Shown in pieces: positions 1-31,949 of a stretch of DNA of 64,000 bases (the first letter of the stretch is position 1; each line of letters starts with the position of its first letter). Source of the stretch: Ascaris suum (taxonomy: Eukaryota; Nematoda; Chromadorea; Rhabditida; Ascarididae). Where the stretch lies: NCBI GenBank assembly GCA_013433145.1, contig CM024188.1, positions 7,787,001 through 7,851,000 on the forward strand, given 5' to 3'. Position numbers and translations under genes: made by a program. The notes beneath the pieces are model-generated. The model was not told the origin of the DNA. It ran no database searches and saw only the letters and a program-made list of their open reading frames with translations.

Positions 1-925
1 TGCTGCAAAATGTTTTCATTTCAAACTGCAAGTTGAGAGAAATGATCAGACGCGTTTGCCAATAAACGATTGAGAAGGAATATCTGAGGAATAAAGCACG
101 ACATCAGTCGTGGCACAAAGTCGAAGAGTAGGTGAATGTTGCTCAAGAATTCGTGACAAAATTTTATGTCATTCAAGATGAAATTGTCAGTCCAATAAAT
201 ATCCTCACTAAAACATATGAAATGCTTGCTAGTCGAAAAAAACGGCAAATAGCAAATGTGCAGATGTCATTTTGTATGCTTAGAGACAGGTGCGTTTAAG
301 TATTCATGGCGGCTAATCTTATGCGCTTTTCTCTTCCATTTATGATGAAAGGAAAACAAAATCAGCAATCCAAACATAGATTGACAATTACGCGCCATGC
401 TTAAGAATTTTGCGTCAGCGAGGTCTCTATGGTGAAACTCGAATTCCAGCTGCATAACTTTGCCAGTATAAAACCTAAGATGTAATTAAAAAGCTTATGA
501 AGTTTCCATTGGTTCTCTCCAGCTTTACTTTTCTCGAATTTGCCGTTTTCCATCCGCCTTCTTTCAGTTCGTTTCTTCCTGAAACGCGCCGTAAGATTTG
601 CTATAACCGGCAGTAAAATGAAATGAAGTAAATTCTGTTCTGCCTAAACGATTTCTTAACAGATTTGCATCATTTGAAGATATACTTGCCAGATATATGG
701 CTCATTAGACCAATGTGGGTTTCGGTGATTTCTTCTGGTAACTTTCTAGCTGCAAATGGCGATGTTGGGCGAGAAGCATTCTGCGGCATTTCCACAGTTT
801 TTCGCGCTCCATAATCTTATCCCAACTAATTTTTAAATTTTGTTATCTATGTCGTAAGGTTCGCCTCATGTGAAGTCACTACATCAATGTCTAATCACAC
901 AAACTGAGGTTACGAGCAATTTTAG
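1..925. other. No exon recognised; probable intron of the LRR gene
   Basis: I see no convincing coding exon on either strand. The next exon starts in phase 0 after a TTTTAG acceptor at 921-925 and already encodes a C-terminal cap of a leucine-rich repeat protein. The repeats themselves must therefore lie further left, and this stretch is most simply an intron. That is inference from the gene structure. Confidence 0.4.
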
Positions 926-3082
926 GTTTATCTTTACAATAATCCATGGGACTGCGGTTGCCTCATCGATGAGCTAAAGCGACACATGAACGAACGCTAC
1001 GGATACCGATGGGAGCTACGATACGAGCAAACACAGTGCGCGACACCTGAAGATCTGCGTGGAGCTGTGATTGTGCGTCTCAATCACATATCGGACTGTG
1101 CGGTTCTGTTTGGTGCTCGATACGGTCTCTCACAAGCCAGTGAGCTCAGTATCCTCCTTGCCGCACTCATTATTATCGCACTTATCTCCTCAACAGTCAT
1201 TCTGCTTGCGTATTACCGAAGGGAAAGACGGCAGAAAAAGGTTGTCATTAAATCATTGTTGTACATGGGTCTGCTATTTAAGCGTTTGCTATCAAGAGAG
1301 TTCAGTTAAGTGGTCGGGCTTAAATTTCACAGTGATCTAGCTTAGGCTTTTCCTCATTCTTTCGGCATGTGCAATCCAACTCCCTTCTGCTTTACTGCAG
1401 ATTTTTAGTTGAGCGATTAGCTTGTTGAAGCTATGTTATCTAAAGCAACTGACGACAACGCCGTTGCCGTCGATTCCGCTAATAATGGGATCTCAGTCAA
1501 TCATTTGTTGAATCAAAAGTGTTGAATGAAAATTTCGGCCGCTTTCCAGTATAGTTGTCGTCGACCTGCTTAAGTAACCTGACCTCAGCAGGCGAGTGAT
1601 TTAACAGAGAGTGTTTTTCCAGTTAGCAAAAAAAAACTTGTCAAATAGGCCGTTACGCTGCTTTTCAGTGTCAGAAACTGTTTCAAAGAACTTATGTGTT
1701 TTTTCCATTTATTTCGCAAAATTTTGTCCGATTGAAGCGCAAAGAAACTGCGGTGCAGCAGGCTGCAAAAAGCGCCGGAAGCGTTGAAAATGATATAGAC
1801 CAGAGCGCAAAGTGTTCTTTAATTAGGCTTTGAATAGAAGCAGTTACTGCATTTTTCTAGAGACGTGTTTTTTTTGCATATTGCGTTCTTGAACTGCAGT
1901 CTATCCGTAAATTAGAAACTCTCGGCAAAGCTTTTACGAACTACTAAGGTATAACTTTTCTAAAAGACCACATCACGACGCTTAGAAAAAAACTGAATGG
2001 AAAAAGCGGTCTACAATGAAGCCTTTATTGTAAAATCGTGCTTCAAGTTTGCCAGCTGGAGATAATATGAGGTCTGCTACTTGAAAGCTGTTTTGCCGTA
2101 TGCGGTTTGCTGCATGGCTAGAATTGCACGTTTTTCGTTTGCAGAGCAGTCTCGTTCTAATTGTCCTTAAAATATTCTCACTGTGCGGAAATTTTAACGA
2201 CCTTTGAGCATAGCGACTATACTCCAGAGAATATCGTGCTATGGGCGTTTATCATCTATGAGGCATAAAATCGACATTTTGGCATGTTTTTGCTGCAATA
2301 AATTGCAAGTGATATGCAAAGATTTACTTGTTTTATTTGCATCAATACATCACTTTACGTATAGAGCATATCAGTCCGCAATTCATCAATAAGGCTGATC
2401 TTATTATGAAATTTGATTATGATGATTTCAAGAACTCTATGAGGAAATTCATTATCCTCGCCGAGTTTTTTGAGCGTCGGAAGTGATCGAAAAATCACTG
2501 TCACTAATAAAGTTTAAAATGTGGGAAACGTTTTGCAATGTTCGCATCAAATTTATTCAAAGATCATAATAGCCTGGCGGATACAAAGCGTAATCTGTTT
2601 GACGAATACCTCAGCTCTCGACGCAGCAAAATCTCATAGTTGCGATAAGTCTAAGGGTAGTATTTGTTTCACTGTAATTCCCATTAATTTAGAAAATTTA
2701 TGAATTGGAGATCCTTCACTTAACGCTAGTGATTGCTAACCATCTCTCATTGAAAGAAATTTCCGTATGAAGTAGCGGTTTTTCATCACTCACTTCGGAG
2801 GAGTAGCATCAGTTGAGGGGAAATTCGTTCAAAGCAACGATTTCCTTCTCAAAAAATTCAATTTTTTTGAGTCATGATGGAAATTTTGACTTTTTTTTAC
2901 AGATCAGCTATATGGACGTTCGGCAATCGCACTCACGCACGGCTCTGACATTATCACAACACATGAGCGGTTCACCGAGCCTAGTAACTGAACCTCTTAC
3001 ACCGACGCTCGATTCTCCACTTTCCGGCCTCTCCTCGAAAGTACCGCCTCCTCCACCTCCTCCAGTACTTGCCACATTTTAG
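926..3082 (+). CDS. Leucine-rich-repeat transmembrane protein, 3' end (two exons)
   Basis: Two exons are visible: 926-1240 and 2903-3082, joined in phase 0 (QKK then ISYMDV). The first opens with NNPWDCGCL, followed by two more cysteines (QCATPEDLRG and HISDC). This is the four-cysteine LRRCT cap that closes extracellular leucine-rich repeats. A hydrophobic segment follows (LLAALIIIALISSTVILLAY), then a basic stop-transfer stretch RRERRQKK, so the protein is type I with a short cytoplasmic tail. The tail is rich in Ser, Thr and Pro, contains a run of seven prolines and ends PVLATF-stop. The acceptor at 2893-2902 (a T run then ACAG) is strong; the donor after 1240 (GTTGTC) is weak. The LRR exons lie outside the window, so the specific family member cannot be named. 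Adhesion or signalling at the cell surface is inferred from the architecture only. Confidence 0.68.
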
Positions 3083-6000
3083 GTCATCGTTTCCCACATT
3101 CGCGCAAACTTCGACGCCGCATTCCATTTCCCCTCTGCGTGCTCAATGGTGTGCACTCACGTTTCACTGGCCAACTAGATGATTTTGAGCAGAATTCCGA
3201 GCGATCAAAAAGCTTGTTGTTAAGCTATAATTCGACAGCACTTGAAATGCATTATACAATAATCGAATAAGGTATACATTATAAGTATACAAAGATGAAG
3301 TATTATAAAAAGTTCGGCAGGCCAACAAAGAGATATATCGATAGGTTTCTTTTATTCGCTGCAAAATGCTATGACAAGTGCAATGTGGCATTCACTGATC
3401 AAGTTAGGCATAGATATTTATAGCGCAAACCTTAATTATTTATGATCCAAGAGTAAATTTTTTTAGTTAATTGGCACATTGTATGGAAAAGATGTGTCCA
3501 AACTCACATGGGAAACGTTATTACTAGATATTTAAATTTGACATAAAGATACATTTACGTGTGTTTTTTGTGATCTCTTTTTTAGTCCTCTTGTTTCTAT
3601 TGTATAATGTGTAGCGTGATGTGAACAAATTCACTCATAGTATGAATAAGTTGATGCTCGACAAAAAAAGAATATTAAAATACCGACAAGGTTGCACTTT
3701 TTGTGTGAGCACAGCCTCGAATAGACTAACCGACCTCATTAGTGGACTGTGTCCACCTTTTTGCAACGTTTTCCATAACTCTATAGATCGTGCACATGGG
3801 CTAATTCGCTTCGAAACTGAGTTCGTGGTAATCAAATCGGATCGCTTTCATCATGCTACACTAAGAAATGTGCGAAGTGTTCTTGTTTAGGTCTCACATG
3901 CAGATGTGACGAATTGTGTTGTTAAACTACCACATTTCATCTCGTGTCAAGAATTGTTTCAACTGAGAGCTTTCTGCGCACAGATCGCTGTGTTTACAAC
4001 TTGTCCGACTGTTTTTGCCGCATTTGCATTTCTCGCAAAGACAGTGAATGCGATTAAAACCAGTTGACAACAATCTTTCACCCATCCATGGTATAAATAA
4101 ACATAATGACGGCTGTTCAACCTAAAAGGGTGCGATAAACGCGGTAAAAATTCAACGAAAACCACTCCATTTTACTATGAAAATTTCGGCAGTGCAAACA
4201 CTGACTGCATATATTTGAGCACTTAGCGGGTAAAATGTTTCAGTACGTTAACAGTGGAAGGAGCACTGTTGTGGCCTCTGTACACCTGTATGCGATCCAT
4301 TCTGTACTCCCATTCATTACTCCTTAAGCATTCCCGGATGCAAGGAGTTCATCGCAAGATCGCGCTCCTCGAGAAAGCTCATAGTTACTATGCCTACGCA
4401 CACGAAATGTTTTACTTTTGCATGTGCTTCATCTTCATCTTTGTTAAATAAATGTGCATATCGAGTGGAGAATTTTTCAGTGCTCCAAATGAAGACTTGT
4501 ATTACTCGTTTCTGTAAGACAGTGTCATTTATAATTTTACGACGAAGATATGGAAAAATTCATTCATAATTAATGGCAAGGATAGCCGACACACATAAAA
4601 CATCGGGTCAAACAAGCGCCGAGCGCAAATGTCAACAAGGTGCGCTGCAGATAATTAACGACAGCAGCAATAAATTATGAATGGGGGAGAACGGCAATCT
4701 GTTTAGCGTAGCCAGTGCGCTTATTGTTACGGGCAGAGCGATTCGATGAGAAATGAAAAAGGGTAGCGAAATTGATACGCACACATGAACTACTTGCACA
4801 AAATGAATAAACTATTAAGGCTGGTTGCTTATAAAGGTGCAAAATTCTTAAAAGACAGAGTTGATGCTTGCTAATAACATTAATATAAACTGTGAACATT
4901 CGGCAGCAATTCCTGTGCTAAACATCACAATGTTCTAAATGTTTTTGGATTCGCTATTTGGATTCCTATGGTGCAGATTAAATAAAAACTATTCGATGCT
5001 ATGACGTGAAAGCATCATTTTTCGTTGACAACTGCTATTTCATCGAGTTTTTCGCCACAAACGCCACCAAAGTGCATTTTCTATGTTTGCCAAAAGTCAT
5101 AAACTAATTGCACACTAACGACCTGATTTTAGTTATTGTCATATTCCATCAAACGTAGAATCTTTGCGACGAACTCCCCATAACTTCAAACGACGAACTC
5201 TTCAAACTGTAAATAATTACAGAGTGCAAACATCCCTTCCTTGAGGTCGTCTTGACTCATGCTTTTTCCTTTTATTATTGCACTTTGATCTTTAATATTA
5301 GGCATGATGACTACCGCTATTACTTTCCAGCCAACCTACTTGTCGCTGCCGTATCCAGTCAGCAGACCAACCAACAAACGACCTGTAATATGACGGGTAT
5401 TGCGATTAGCTTTCCTATTTCTCAGTGCTATGTGAGAGTCATTCGTAAGATTTAACAGCTGAGAGATGCTGAGTGAAGCAAATAGGCGCAACTATGGAAC
5501 CCGTCTCACGCCATCCCTATGCGCACGCAGCTGACGTCACATTGGCGACTGCTTTGTAAAAGTGATGAACGGATTGCAAATACAGGCGCTTTGGCTGGAA
5601 GGATAACGCTTATTTTTTTAGCTAAAATTTCACCGTCTTTCAGCTAATATTCACAAAAAGAAGTAGCAGATGTCATCAGGTGGAAAATTACATTGCCAAT
5701 TTTTAAGCGTAACCTCCGTTTGATAATCTGGTGCTGTTGAACAAAATGTACTTGAAGCTCACAACCAGATATCGTTAGACGTTTCACAACTGATGCTGAG
5801 ATATTTTTGAGTGCAATTTTAAATTGGCAAGCAAGTGTTGCCAGGTATGGCGTTGAAGTGATTAAAATGTAAAAGAGTAAGTTTTATTTCTTCACAGCAA
5901 TTCTGAAATTATGTTAATACAGTGGTAGTGTAGAGGAGGAAGATTATCGGGAGTAACTACACATTGCTGTGATGCTGGTAACCGTTTCATAGAAATTCTG

Positions 6001-9000
6001 TCGCCCTTTACGGGCCGGAATTCGGTTCTTACTAAAAAGCCTCGGCTAAAGCGGTCAACATTTCCAAAATCCCTTCCATTGCAACCAACAGCAGGTTTTT
6101 AACGAATGTCTTCGGCCAGTAATTGGCCAGCAGCTTTGAAATGCATTTGGTTTTAACGGAATTTCGGTGGCAAGAGGATGTGTAGTCTGTTACTGATCGT
6201 TATCCTTACACCGGAACGGGATTTCTCAGTGAAGTGTACAGAACAGTGCGCTCGTGAAACCTCTACCAGCAGCACATTGATCGGCACACGACTAACCATT
6301 CAACAACATTTGATATCTGTAAACAAGATCTGGCCGAAATTAACTAGGTCATTGTACTGCATATATGTGTTGTTTAGAGAGGATTCATGTAAAATGAATG
6401 CAAAGTAGGTGGTGGGACACACATGGATGAATTATGCTCATAACGTCACACTTCAGAGCAGATCACACAATGCGATTGAGTCAGAGTAGCACTTGCTTCC
6501 AGGTGGTGATGACATCTGTCAAATTGTTTGCACGGAAAATTGATCTTTCATAAGCTTTTCTGACGTCAAGTAATTATATTGCACTTCTGTGCAAAGTGAA
6601 GGACATTTTTCATTTTTATACAACTCTCTTGAAGATTTTTTTATTTATTTCTCCCAACTTATTAACACTATACTTTAATTGCATTTTTCCACTGTGGAAG
6701 AGTTGATTGTTGCATGAGATAGGCGTGAGATTTCAAATTAAACGGTTTATTTCATAATTGCGCATATCGCTCTTTCAATTTTTTTTTTTTTGCTTTCATT
6801 TGTATCGTTGTTCACGTTTAGAAAGCAGCGCTCGTCTTTTTAGCATCCGATATAATTTTGTGCCGTTTCGTTTTGCCTTAGTGCATCGGCTGTTGTCTTA
6901 ATTCATTCAGAATAAATAGGTCACTCTTACTGCTGCCTGTTGTTGAATATCATTATTTAGCTGGCATCGACAATGAAATATAAGAGATATGAGTTTATAC
7001 AACTTGCCACGAAATTATGGATATTAAGCACCGTAATTTCCTTGTGGTTCTCAGTGTCATTTAAGCGTACTCTGTACCCTGCCTGTGATACTGCGTTTGC
7101 TCTGAGCAGTCCAAATTCCACCTATAACCATGCAGGGTATTTTTTTAAAGTAGTATTCGCATAAGACTGTTGACTTATTTGTTATTCAGCCGCTTGTTTG
7201 TTCTAACACTGGGTGATCGCGTTTCCTTTCCATTATGCCAGCAGAGTTCCTTTCTAATCTACCAAGAAGCAAACATCTCGCGGAATTTCAGTAGCTGAAT
7301 AATATGTGAATAGAACTGAGTACATGGTGACACCGTACGCCTTAATGGAATACGATTCTCACTCCAAAATCGTTCTCGAAGAAGACGATTTTGTGAACTC
7401 GCAAGCATGCCCGAAGAGGAGAATGCTCCCAAACGGCATCATGTACTGCAACATGCACCGAAACGGTTTAAAACACCGAGCCAAAAATACCTCTGCTTTG
7501 TTCTGATTGAAGAAGGTGCATGAAACGGGAGCGAAATATGCGATGATTTCGATTTTACGTGGCTCGTTGAAGATCAACTTGTTGCAGTGTGAAAAAGAAA
7601 GTTGTACGTTGCAGCATGGGCTCATGTGGAAAGGGTTTTGTTCACGAGATCTCCTAATGCGTCCGCTGATGCCAATAACAAACGATCCTTGAGCAGTTCA
7701 GGCGGTATAAGTAAATTTCAATGAACAGTATGAAAAGGACGAGGAAGTGTCCACAGCTAGTTTCTTATTTCGCGTTCATTCGTTGCCTGTTTTCCATTGA
7801 TTACAGCCAAGCCAAAGGAAAATTTGTGCAGTCCTTTGTAGTGAAGATAAGTGCAGATTTTGAGTTGAGCAGAGATTCTGTACGATGTTTGACTCTTCTC
7901 TGTCCTGAGTTTGCGTTGTGCACCTTGCGCACTAATATCCTGTCGTCTTCCCATGTGAATGGTGCTGATAGCCTGTCGAAGAATTGGCTCATTTTCCCTT
8001 AGGTTATCGATTTCGTGAGTTTTACAAATTTGGTTATTGCCAGCTTGTTGAATCTACTCCATCTGCTTTGCCGATTGTGAATTACTGTGAGACAGCACTC
8101 TGTTATTTTTTGAAAAATGTTAACGAAATTATGAGGGTATTTAAAAGAATTCCTGCCTTCTCCTTCCTGATGAGGTGTCCGATTTTGCTGAGAAGTTAAA
8201 GACTCGATCATTACGAAGCAGAGGTTCCCTGTTTTCGTTCTTACCGTACTTTTGCCCTCCTATTTCAAGTTGCCCTTCGGGATGGATTTTCCTCAGTTGC
8301 AAGCTTACTCCACATCTATTTTTCACTGCGATGGAGCATTTTAGTTACTTTTACCGCCTTTTGAGGAGGCCTTCATTTGGTTGGTACCCTGGTTTGTTTC
8401 TACCCATATATTGAATTCATTTACCAAAGCCTACGCGGCACTTTTCATCTTGGGGAAACTGTTAAACTTAATGATACGTGACATTTCTGCTCCAGACATT
8501 CTCCTGATTTTGGTTTTCGTGGTACTCCTCTGGGATTGTTTTCCCAAGAAAGGTCCTTTCTTACTTCACAGTCGACTACGGACCTGTCAATGCCCCATGC
8601 ATCTACAGACTTAATGTTTGTTCTTAGAATTACATGAAGTGTGACTTTAGTGATCAAACGAGGCTCCCTCCCATCAATTCTACAAAGAGTTTTTTTTACA
8701 TCAGTAAATTAGAAGCCGAAAGCTCAGTTGTCCTTGCCGGCAGCAAAGCATCTCCCGGATGGGTTTTTTGGCTGCAGCCGAAATTCAGTTTGTATTCAAA
8801 TCCTTCAGCCGATAACCCGTATGGTATTCTAACCGATTTTCGGTCGCGACCCATCGCATTCAATCTCACAGAGCAGAAAAAATTTTGAACGGTTCTCATC
8901 ATTATATTGCTCTGTAAAAATTAAGTGCGCCATTGCCGCCCCGCAATCACCGATTGCAACAGTAGCCGTTGAAGCTTGTGTTACTTTAGTACCTACTGGC

Positions 9001-9849
9001 AATGAAAGTTGTCAATGCTTTCGACCTGTTCGAAGTTTTGCTGGTAGGCTGCTTAGTCTCAAAGCCGATTAGCACTTTTTGTCAAAACATTGGTGCCGAA
9101 ATTTGCTCATGATGCCATCTACAAAATAATATGAGAGTTTATAGCTTGTTGGTAGCTTTTGGAGAAGACTGCCAATTTGAAGCTTTGGAAAATATTTGAG
9201 AATAAATGAGCGTCGAAACATTTTGCACAGAAACAACAACGAACTTTCTCATGGGAAAAAGTGTTGAAAAAACTTGATATCAGAGATTTTTTAGTGAAGG
9301 TCTTGGATCTTTCAACGTCACATTACAGGTAATTACATCACGATCACAAGTACACCAAATGCCACTGGAGAATGACCGAAGCCAGGGCTCTTGGACTCTC
9401 TGCCGAATGCCGGCTATACAGAAATCGAGAGATCCTCTCAAGACACAATGCCGGCTCTAGAAGTTGAAGCATGAAAGTCTTCGACCTCCTTATGGAGGAT
9501 GAAGCAATGAAGTAGAATCGTTAAATCGATTTCTTCTTACCACACATAGACTGCTTTATGCTCAGCGCGATGGGACTCTGCTGTAACCTTGCTGATGGTG
9601 GCAGCGGCGTTTGGCTTACACTGTAAGCCGCAACCAACTTTTATTCATTCTCGAAGACTTTCATTCATTCACTAGGCCCGGCCGCAAGCTGACTGTCGCC
9701 TAGCGCAGCAGAACCCTATGACAGAAAGCGCTTGCGTATGGATTCTTGCCGAACTCAGTGTAAGAAATTTCAGGCGAAAAGTTTTGAAAGGTAGCTTACC
9801 ATTTTCACGGGACTCCAACACTGTACGATTTCTATGGTCTTAATAACAA
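3083..9849. other. Intergenic, no gene recognised
   Basis: AT-rich sequence with only short overlapping open frames on both strands and no recognisable domain. A cluster of opposing open frames at about 7,300-8,900 has slightly higher GC and may be old transposon sequence. I could not identify a family for it. Confidence 0.4.
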
Positions 9850-11100
9850 ATTCCGTTCCGTCTCGAGGCACTACAAAGTCGATACGGTTATTACGCTCAT
9901 TCAGCGCTAAGGGAGGCATCATCGTCGATGATCTCTGCAAGGCGGACATATTCGTCAGTCACTTCTCCCAGTATTTTTTCAACTTCTTGAAAAGGATTTC
10001 ATAAACTTATAGAAGTGATACGTCGGCTCTGATCTTTAAACAAACTTGGACACAATCCTCATTCCATTTTGAAGAAAACATCAACTTTATCTTTAGAGAG
10101 ACTATGCATTCCGTCATCAGCCCTGATCCATGGAAAACTTTACTAGCTTTTCCCGTTGTTTAAAAACGTGCGCAAAGGGAAATGCCTGAGTACTTATTAA
10201 ATGGCGTTCTTGAAGGCAGATCTTTACCGATCTCGAAGTAATCTTTCGTAAAAAGCAATTTGATTTTCTTCGTTTGCGGTTTATAAATACTTAGTTGTCG
10301 GTCATTATTTCAGACTGATATCGTCACTTGGAATCCAATGAAAACATCGAGTGTATTTACATTGATTTCGCTAAAGCCTTTGATTTTGTACTATTTTCTT
10401 TGCTCTAAACAAAAATTCTTTCATACGATATTCAAGGAAAACTGTTTAGGGAGAATTGAAGCTCTCCTCACAGGAAGAACTGCTCATCTTTGATGCCGCT
10501 CAATTTGGAAAAAAAATCAGTGTTTGTTCATATGCCGATGACGTGAATCTGCGTTTTTGTTTAAGTACATCAAGCGCTTATCTATTATATTGAAATGCTG
10601 TAAAAGCCGTCATGTTTTGATTCCAGCAATGTCTTTTGCCCATGTTTATTCCAGAATGCATAGCTGTCCATAATACCGCTTCCCTCTCAAACATTCCCTC
10701 TGCAGCATCAACGATCGCCCCTGATTCCAAGTTTATCATGAGCTTTTACTGATTCTAGACTCTCCTTCGATAAGGACCTGAGTATGATAGCATAGATTGT
10801 GTACTTCATATCTGCTTTCTGTTGCAGTATCTTCGGGTCCTGAATGCTTTTTGCTTATATCTTAGTCTGTAAAACATTTATAAGAGCCACCTCAGAACGT
10901 TTTACCGAGCTATAGTTTCCTTATAACAACAGACACTGCTTGCTGGTTGAAGCGGTCAATGATCCTCCACCGAAATGTTTACTTGGGATATTAACTTTCT
11001 AGAGTGTTTTCGGATCGCCCCATATAACGTTTGTCGATGCCCTCGTGTTTGCAGGTCCGAGCCTCAACTTTTCACGGTGTATTCGATAGGTTTCACTCGG
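9850..11100 (+). mobile_element. Decayed non-LTR retrotransposon (CR1/jockey-like LINE), RT remnant
   Basis: Pieces of a LINE reverse transcriptase occur in the right order on the plus strand, separated by frame breaks and stops. The linker before the RT reads KGGIIVDDLCKADIFVSHFS near 9,908-9,970. The palm motif reads YIDFAKAFDFV near 10,350-10,390. RIEALLTGRTAHL near 10,455-10,495 matches the block before the catalytic loop, and the catalytic loop itself reads YADDVNLRF near 10,530-10,560. SRLSFDKDLSM near 10,755-10,790 matches the block after it. The order and spacing fit CR1/jockey-type elements. The endonuclease is not recognisable and no 3' tail was found. The copy cannot encode a protein. 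It sits about 1 kb upstream of the DNase II gene. Confidence 0.72.
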
Positions 11101-12086
11101 CTAACGTTTTCAAACTATGCTTTTTTTTTCAAATATCTCTTGTGAATACGTGTATAACCTCAGTAAAGAGAAATTTGGAAACGATAGGCTGAACTCATTG
11201 TCAAGCACAGTGACAACTCTTTGCAGCCTCTTATCACTAGAGGCAATAAACAGCTTATCCGCTACCAAGCGTAGACTCAACAAACGACCTTCTGCCTGCT
11301 TCTGCATCAGTTTTCGCCTCTGAGGCAGTTACAGTCTCGCACCATCCTTTGTTCCTTTCAGTGCGTTTTTTTTTTCGATAAGCGCTTTAAACAATCACTC
11401 AACCAAGTGAAATTATGCTGTGCAAAGTGCAACGCTTATCGTAACAATAGTTTGCGATCAGCGTCCAAATCTGCCATGTTTTGCCACGTCATTGTTCCAG
11501 CTGATCAATGTTCCGGCTGATAGCATAGCCACCTAGTCTCAACAATGAGCAGTATTTATTCTCTCCAGTAAAGTTTACTTGGCACTTTTTGAATAACTTT
11601 ATTTTCCCCATAAAAGGTTTCCTCATCTTAAGAGCACCTTGCTACGACCAGGCCGAAGAAATGTTACGATTTAGTTAAGAATATCTGCTACCTGAGGATA
11701 GCATTGATACCATTGTAATATCATGTAGATCAAAAGCCTCATAACTGCTTTACTTCTGATTCCCTTATTTGGCACGAGGATCTCGCTCAAAGCTCTAACG
11801 GTCCTTGATCATAATTCTTAAGCGCATCCGCTTTATGTCTTACGTTAGGGCGATACCAGTAAAAAACTTATTGATTTGCATTTCTACTTTCCAACATCTG
11901 CAATACAAAGTGGAAGTGAAAGAATTGATTCTTTAAGTGTTCTTTTAAAAGCATTCATAAGCTTCTATGTTTGAAGATGCAGGCTCATGTGTCGAGTTAG
12001 ATCTCTTATTATTGCTACTGCATTCTATTCATATTCTTCAATTGGCAGCACTGATTTCTTGTTTTGAAGCGTGGGAGGAATTTGAA

Positions 12087-12102
12087 AGTTCTTCATTTGC
12101 AG
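12087..12102 (+). promoter_or_regulatory. Putative spliced-leader trans-splice acceptor of the DNase II gene
   Basis: A TTCATTTGCAG acceptor ends at 12,102, 17 bases before the DNase II start codon at 12,120. No upstream coding exon is needed, because the signal peptide starts here. In nematodes an unpaired acceptor this close to ATG usually receives a spliced leader. That interpretation is inferred. Confidence 0.45.
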
Positions 12103-12119
12103 GGCATTACTTGTCAGAT

Positions 12120-30689
<18,570 letters not shown>

Positions 30690-31793
30690 ATGAATCCTCA
30701 CTGCTTAATTCTTTCTGCTTTGTTCGTGCAATTGCTAATTTCAGCAGTCTGCATTCCAGCTTCACCAGTCACTGAAGGTAGGAGGGCATACAGTTCTATT
30801 AAGACTCTCAAGTGAAAATTCCCATCCTGCTACCTCAAAAGTCACACATTTCGCCGTACTCTTCAGATTTTCACATATACTTACTACCACATCGCCATTT
30901 TGTATTCATTACATTAACCCTTTCTTTCTTGACCATCGGTAGTGGAACAGACTGAAAGTATCATGTGCTAATCGAGGTCATCTGGCTGAATGAGAGTCGT
31001 TCAGGTGAGCGGTCCGGTGCTGAAGAACTTGAAATCTCACCATTCCTCCATACTTTTCATGGCGGAACAGGTCAGTCAACGTATGCTCTCTCATTCGAAA
31101 AGAGTAACGTTATGTAATCAAAGATTTGGTCATAATGCAGCGCTGAAAATATGAAATGGCATTAGGTGAGCCAAACTGCACCTGCAGCTTTTGATTTTTG
31201 ACTTGAAAATTTGATTTTGTGCTCTTAAATCATTCGTCGAATTAATTCATTACCTTACATATATCTTATAATCGTTGTCTTCTATGATTCTCGAAATTCA
31301 CAGTGATTTATTAGAGTAATTCGCTCAGGAAATTATATCGCTCCTGAAACTTTCCTTCGGAAGTAGCCCGCAGCCGACAAAAATTGTCGTTCTAATCTGG
31401 GCGTTCCTTGGAATTTATAAGATTAACCTATACCAAATCTGCATTTTCAACAGCAACATTATGCAAATATGGAATTGGGACAATGACAGAAATAAATTTT
31501 CGATACCTAGGGTCTTTCACTTGTATATGCGTGGAAACAGAATGCTTCTTTTACTGCAGGAGGTATCACACATCACAATAAGACAACAAATAGTTGAAGG
31601 AATGCAAACAGAAATTCTTGCATGGATGTGCAGCTTCCATATGACATGTTCCTTTACTGAGTGCAAGTAAATCGACATAATTGTTCCAGATGGATTACGG
31701 TCAAATTTCGCACAGGAGGATGCCCTTATAAGATTTGTTCGCTCGGATAAAGGCTCCGACAGCAGCAGCAGCAGCTCATCGGATGAGGATTAA
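30690..31793 (+). CDS. Small secreted Ser/Asp-rich protein (two exons)
   Basis: Exon 1 (30,690-30,777) starts directly after CAATTTCAG, a likely spliced-leader acceptor, and encodes a clear signal peptide (MNPHCLILSALFVQLLISAV, then CIPASPVTE). It ends in phase 1 before GTAGGA. Exon 2 starts at 31,690 after TTGTTCCAG in the matching phase and reads DGLRSNFAQEDALIRFVRSD, then KGSDSSSSSSSDED, followed by TAA at 31,791. The mature product would be about 45 residues, acidic and serine-rich. I recognise no family. The same frame continues for about 50 more serine-rich codons beyond the stop, with a second TAA at 31,854, so the true end may have been longer. It is the first of three secreted genes in a row. 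Alternatively exon 1 could splice to the exons at 35,905 and 36,473, which have the same phase. Confidence 0.5.
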
Positions 31794-31946
31794 TCTAAAC
31801 TCAGTCAACAGGATGATGACAAAAAACAGTGCGAAAGTCATGACAATAAAAATTAAAGCCAGTCTAGCAGTTCGTCGAGCGGTAGCAGCTCATCACGCAA
31901 TAATTCTCCAAATTCAGCAGCAAGTTCAATTAAAGTGCTCTTTTCA
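31794..31946 (+). pseudogene. In-frame Ser/Gln/Asp-rich continuation of the secreted gene beyond a TAA
   Basis: After TAA at 31,791 the same frame reads SKLSQQDDDKKQCESHDNKN, a second TAA at 31,854, then SQSSSSSGSSSSRNNSPNSA. Serine is spelled with several different codons (AGC, AGT, TCG, TCA), so this is not a plain nucleotide repeat. It suggests former coding sequence. Two substitutions, readthrough or assembly errors would each explain the stops. Confidence 0.4.
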
Positions 31947-31949
31947 GTA

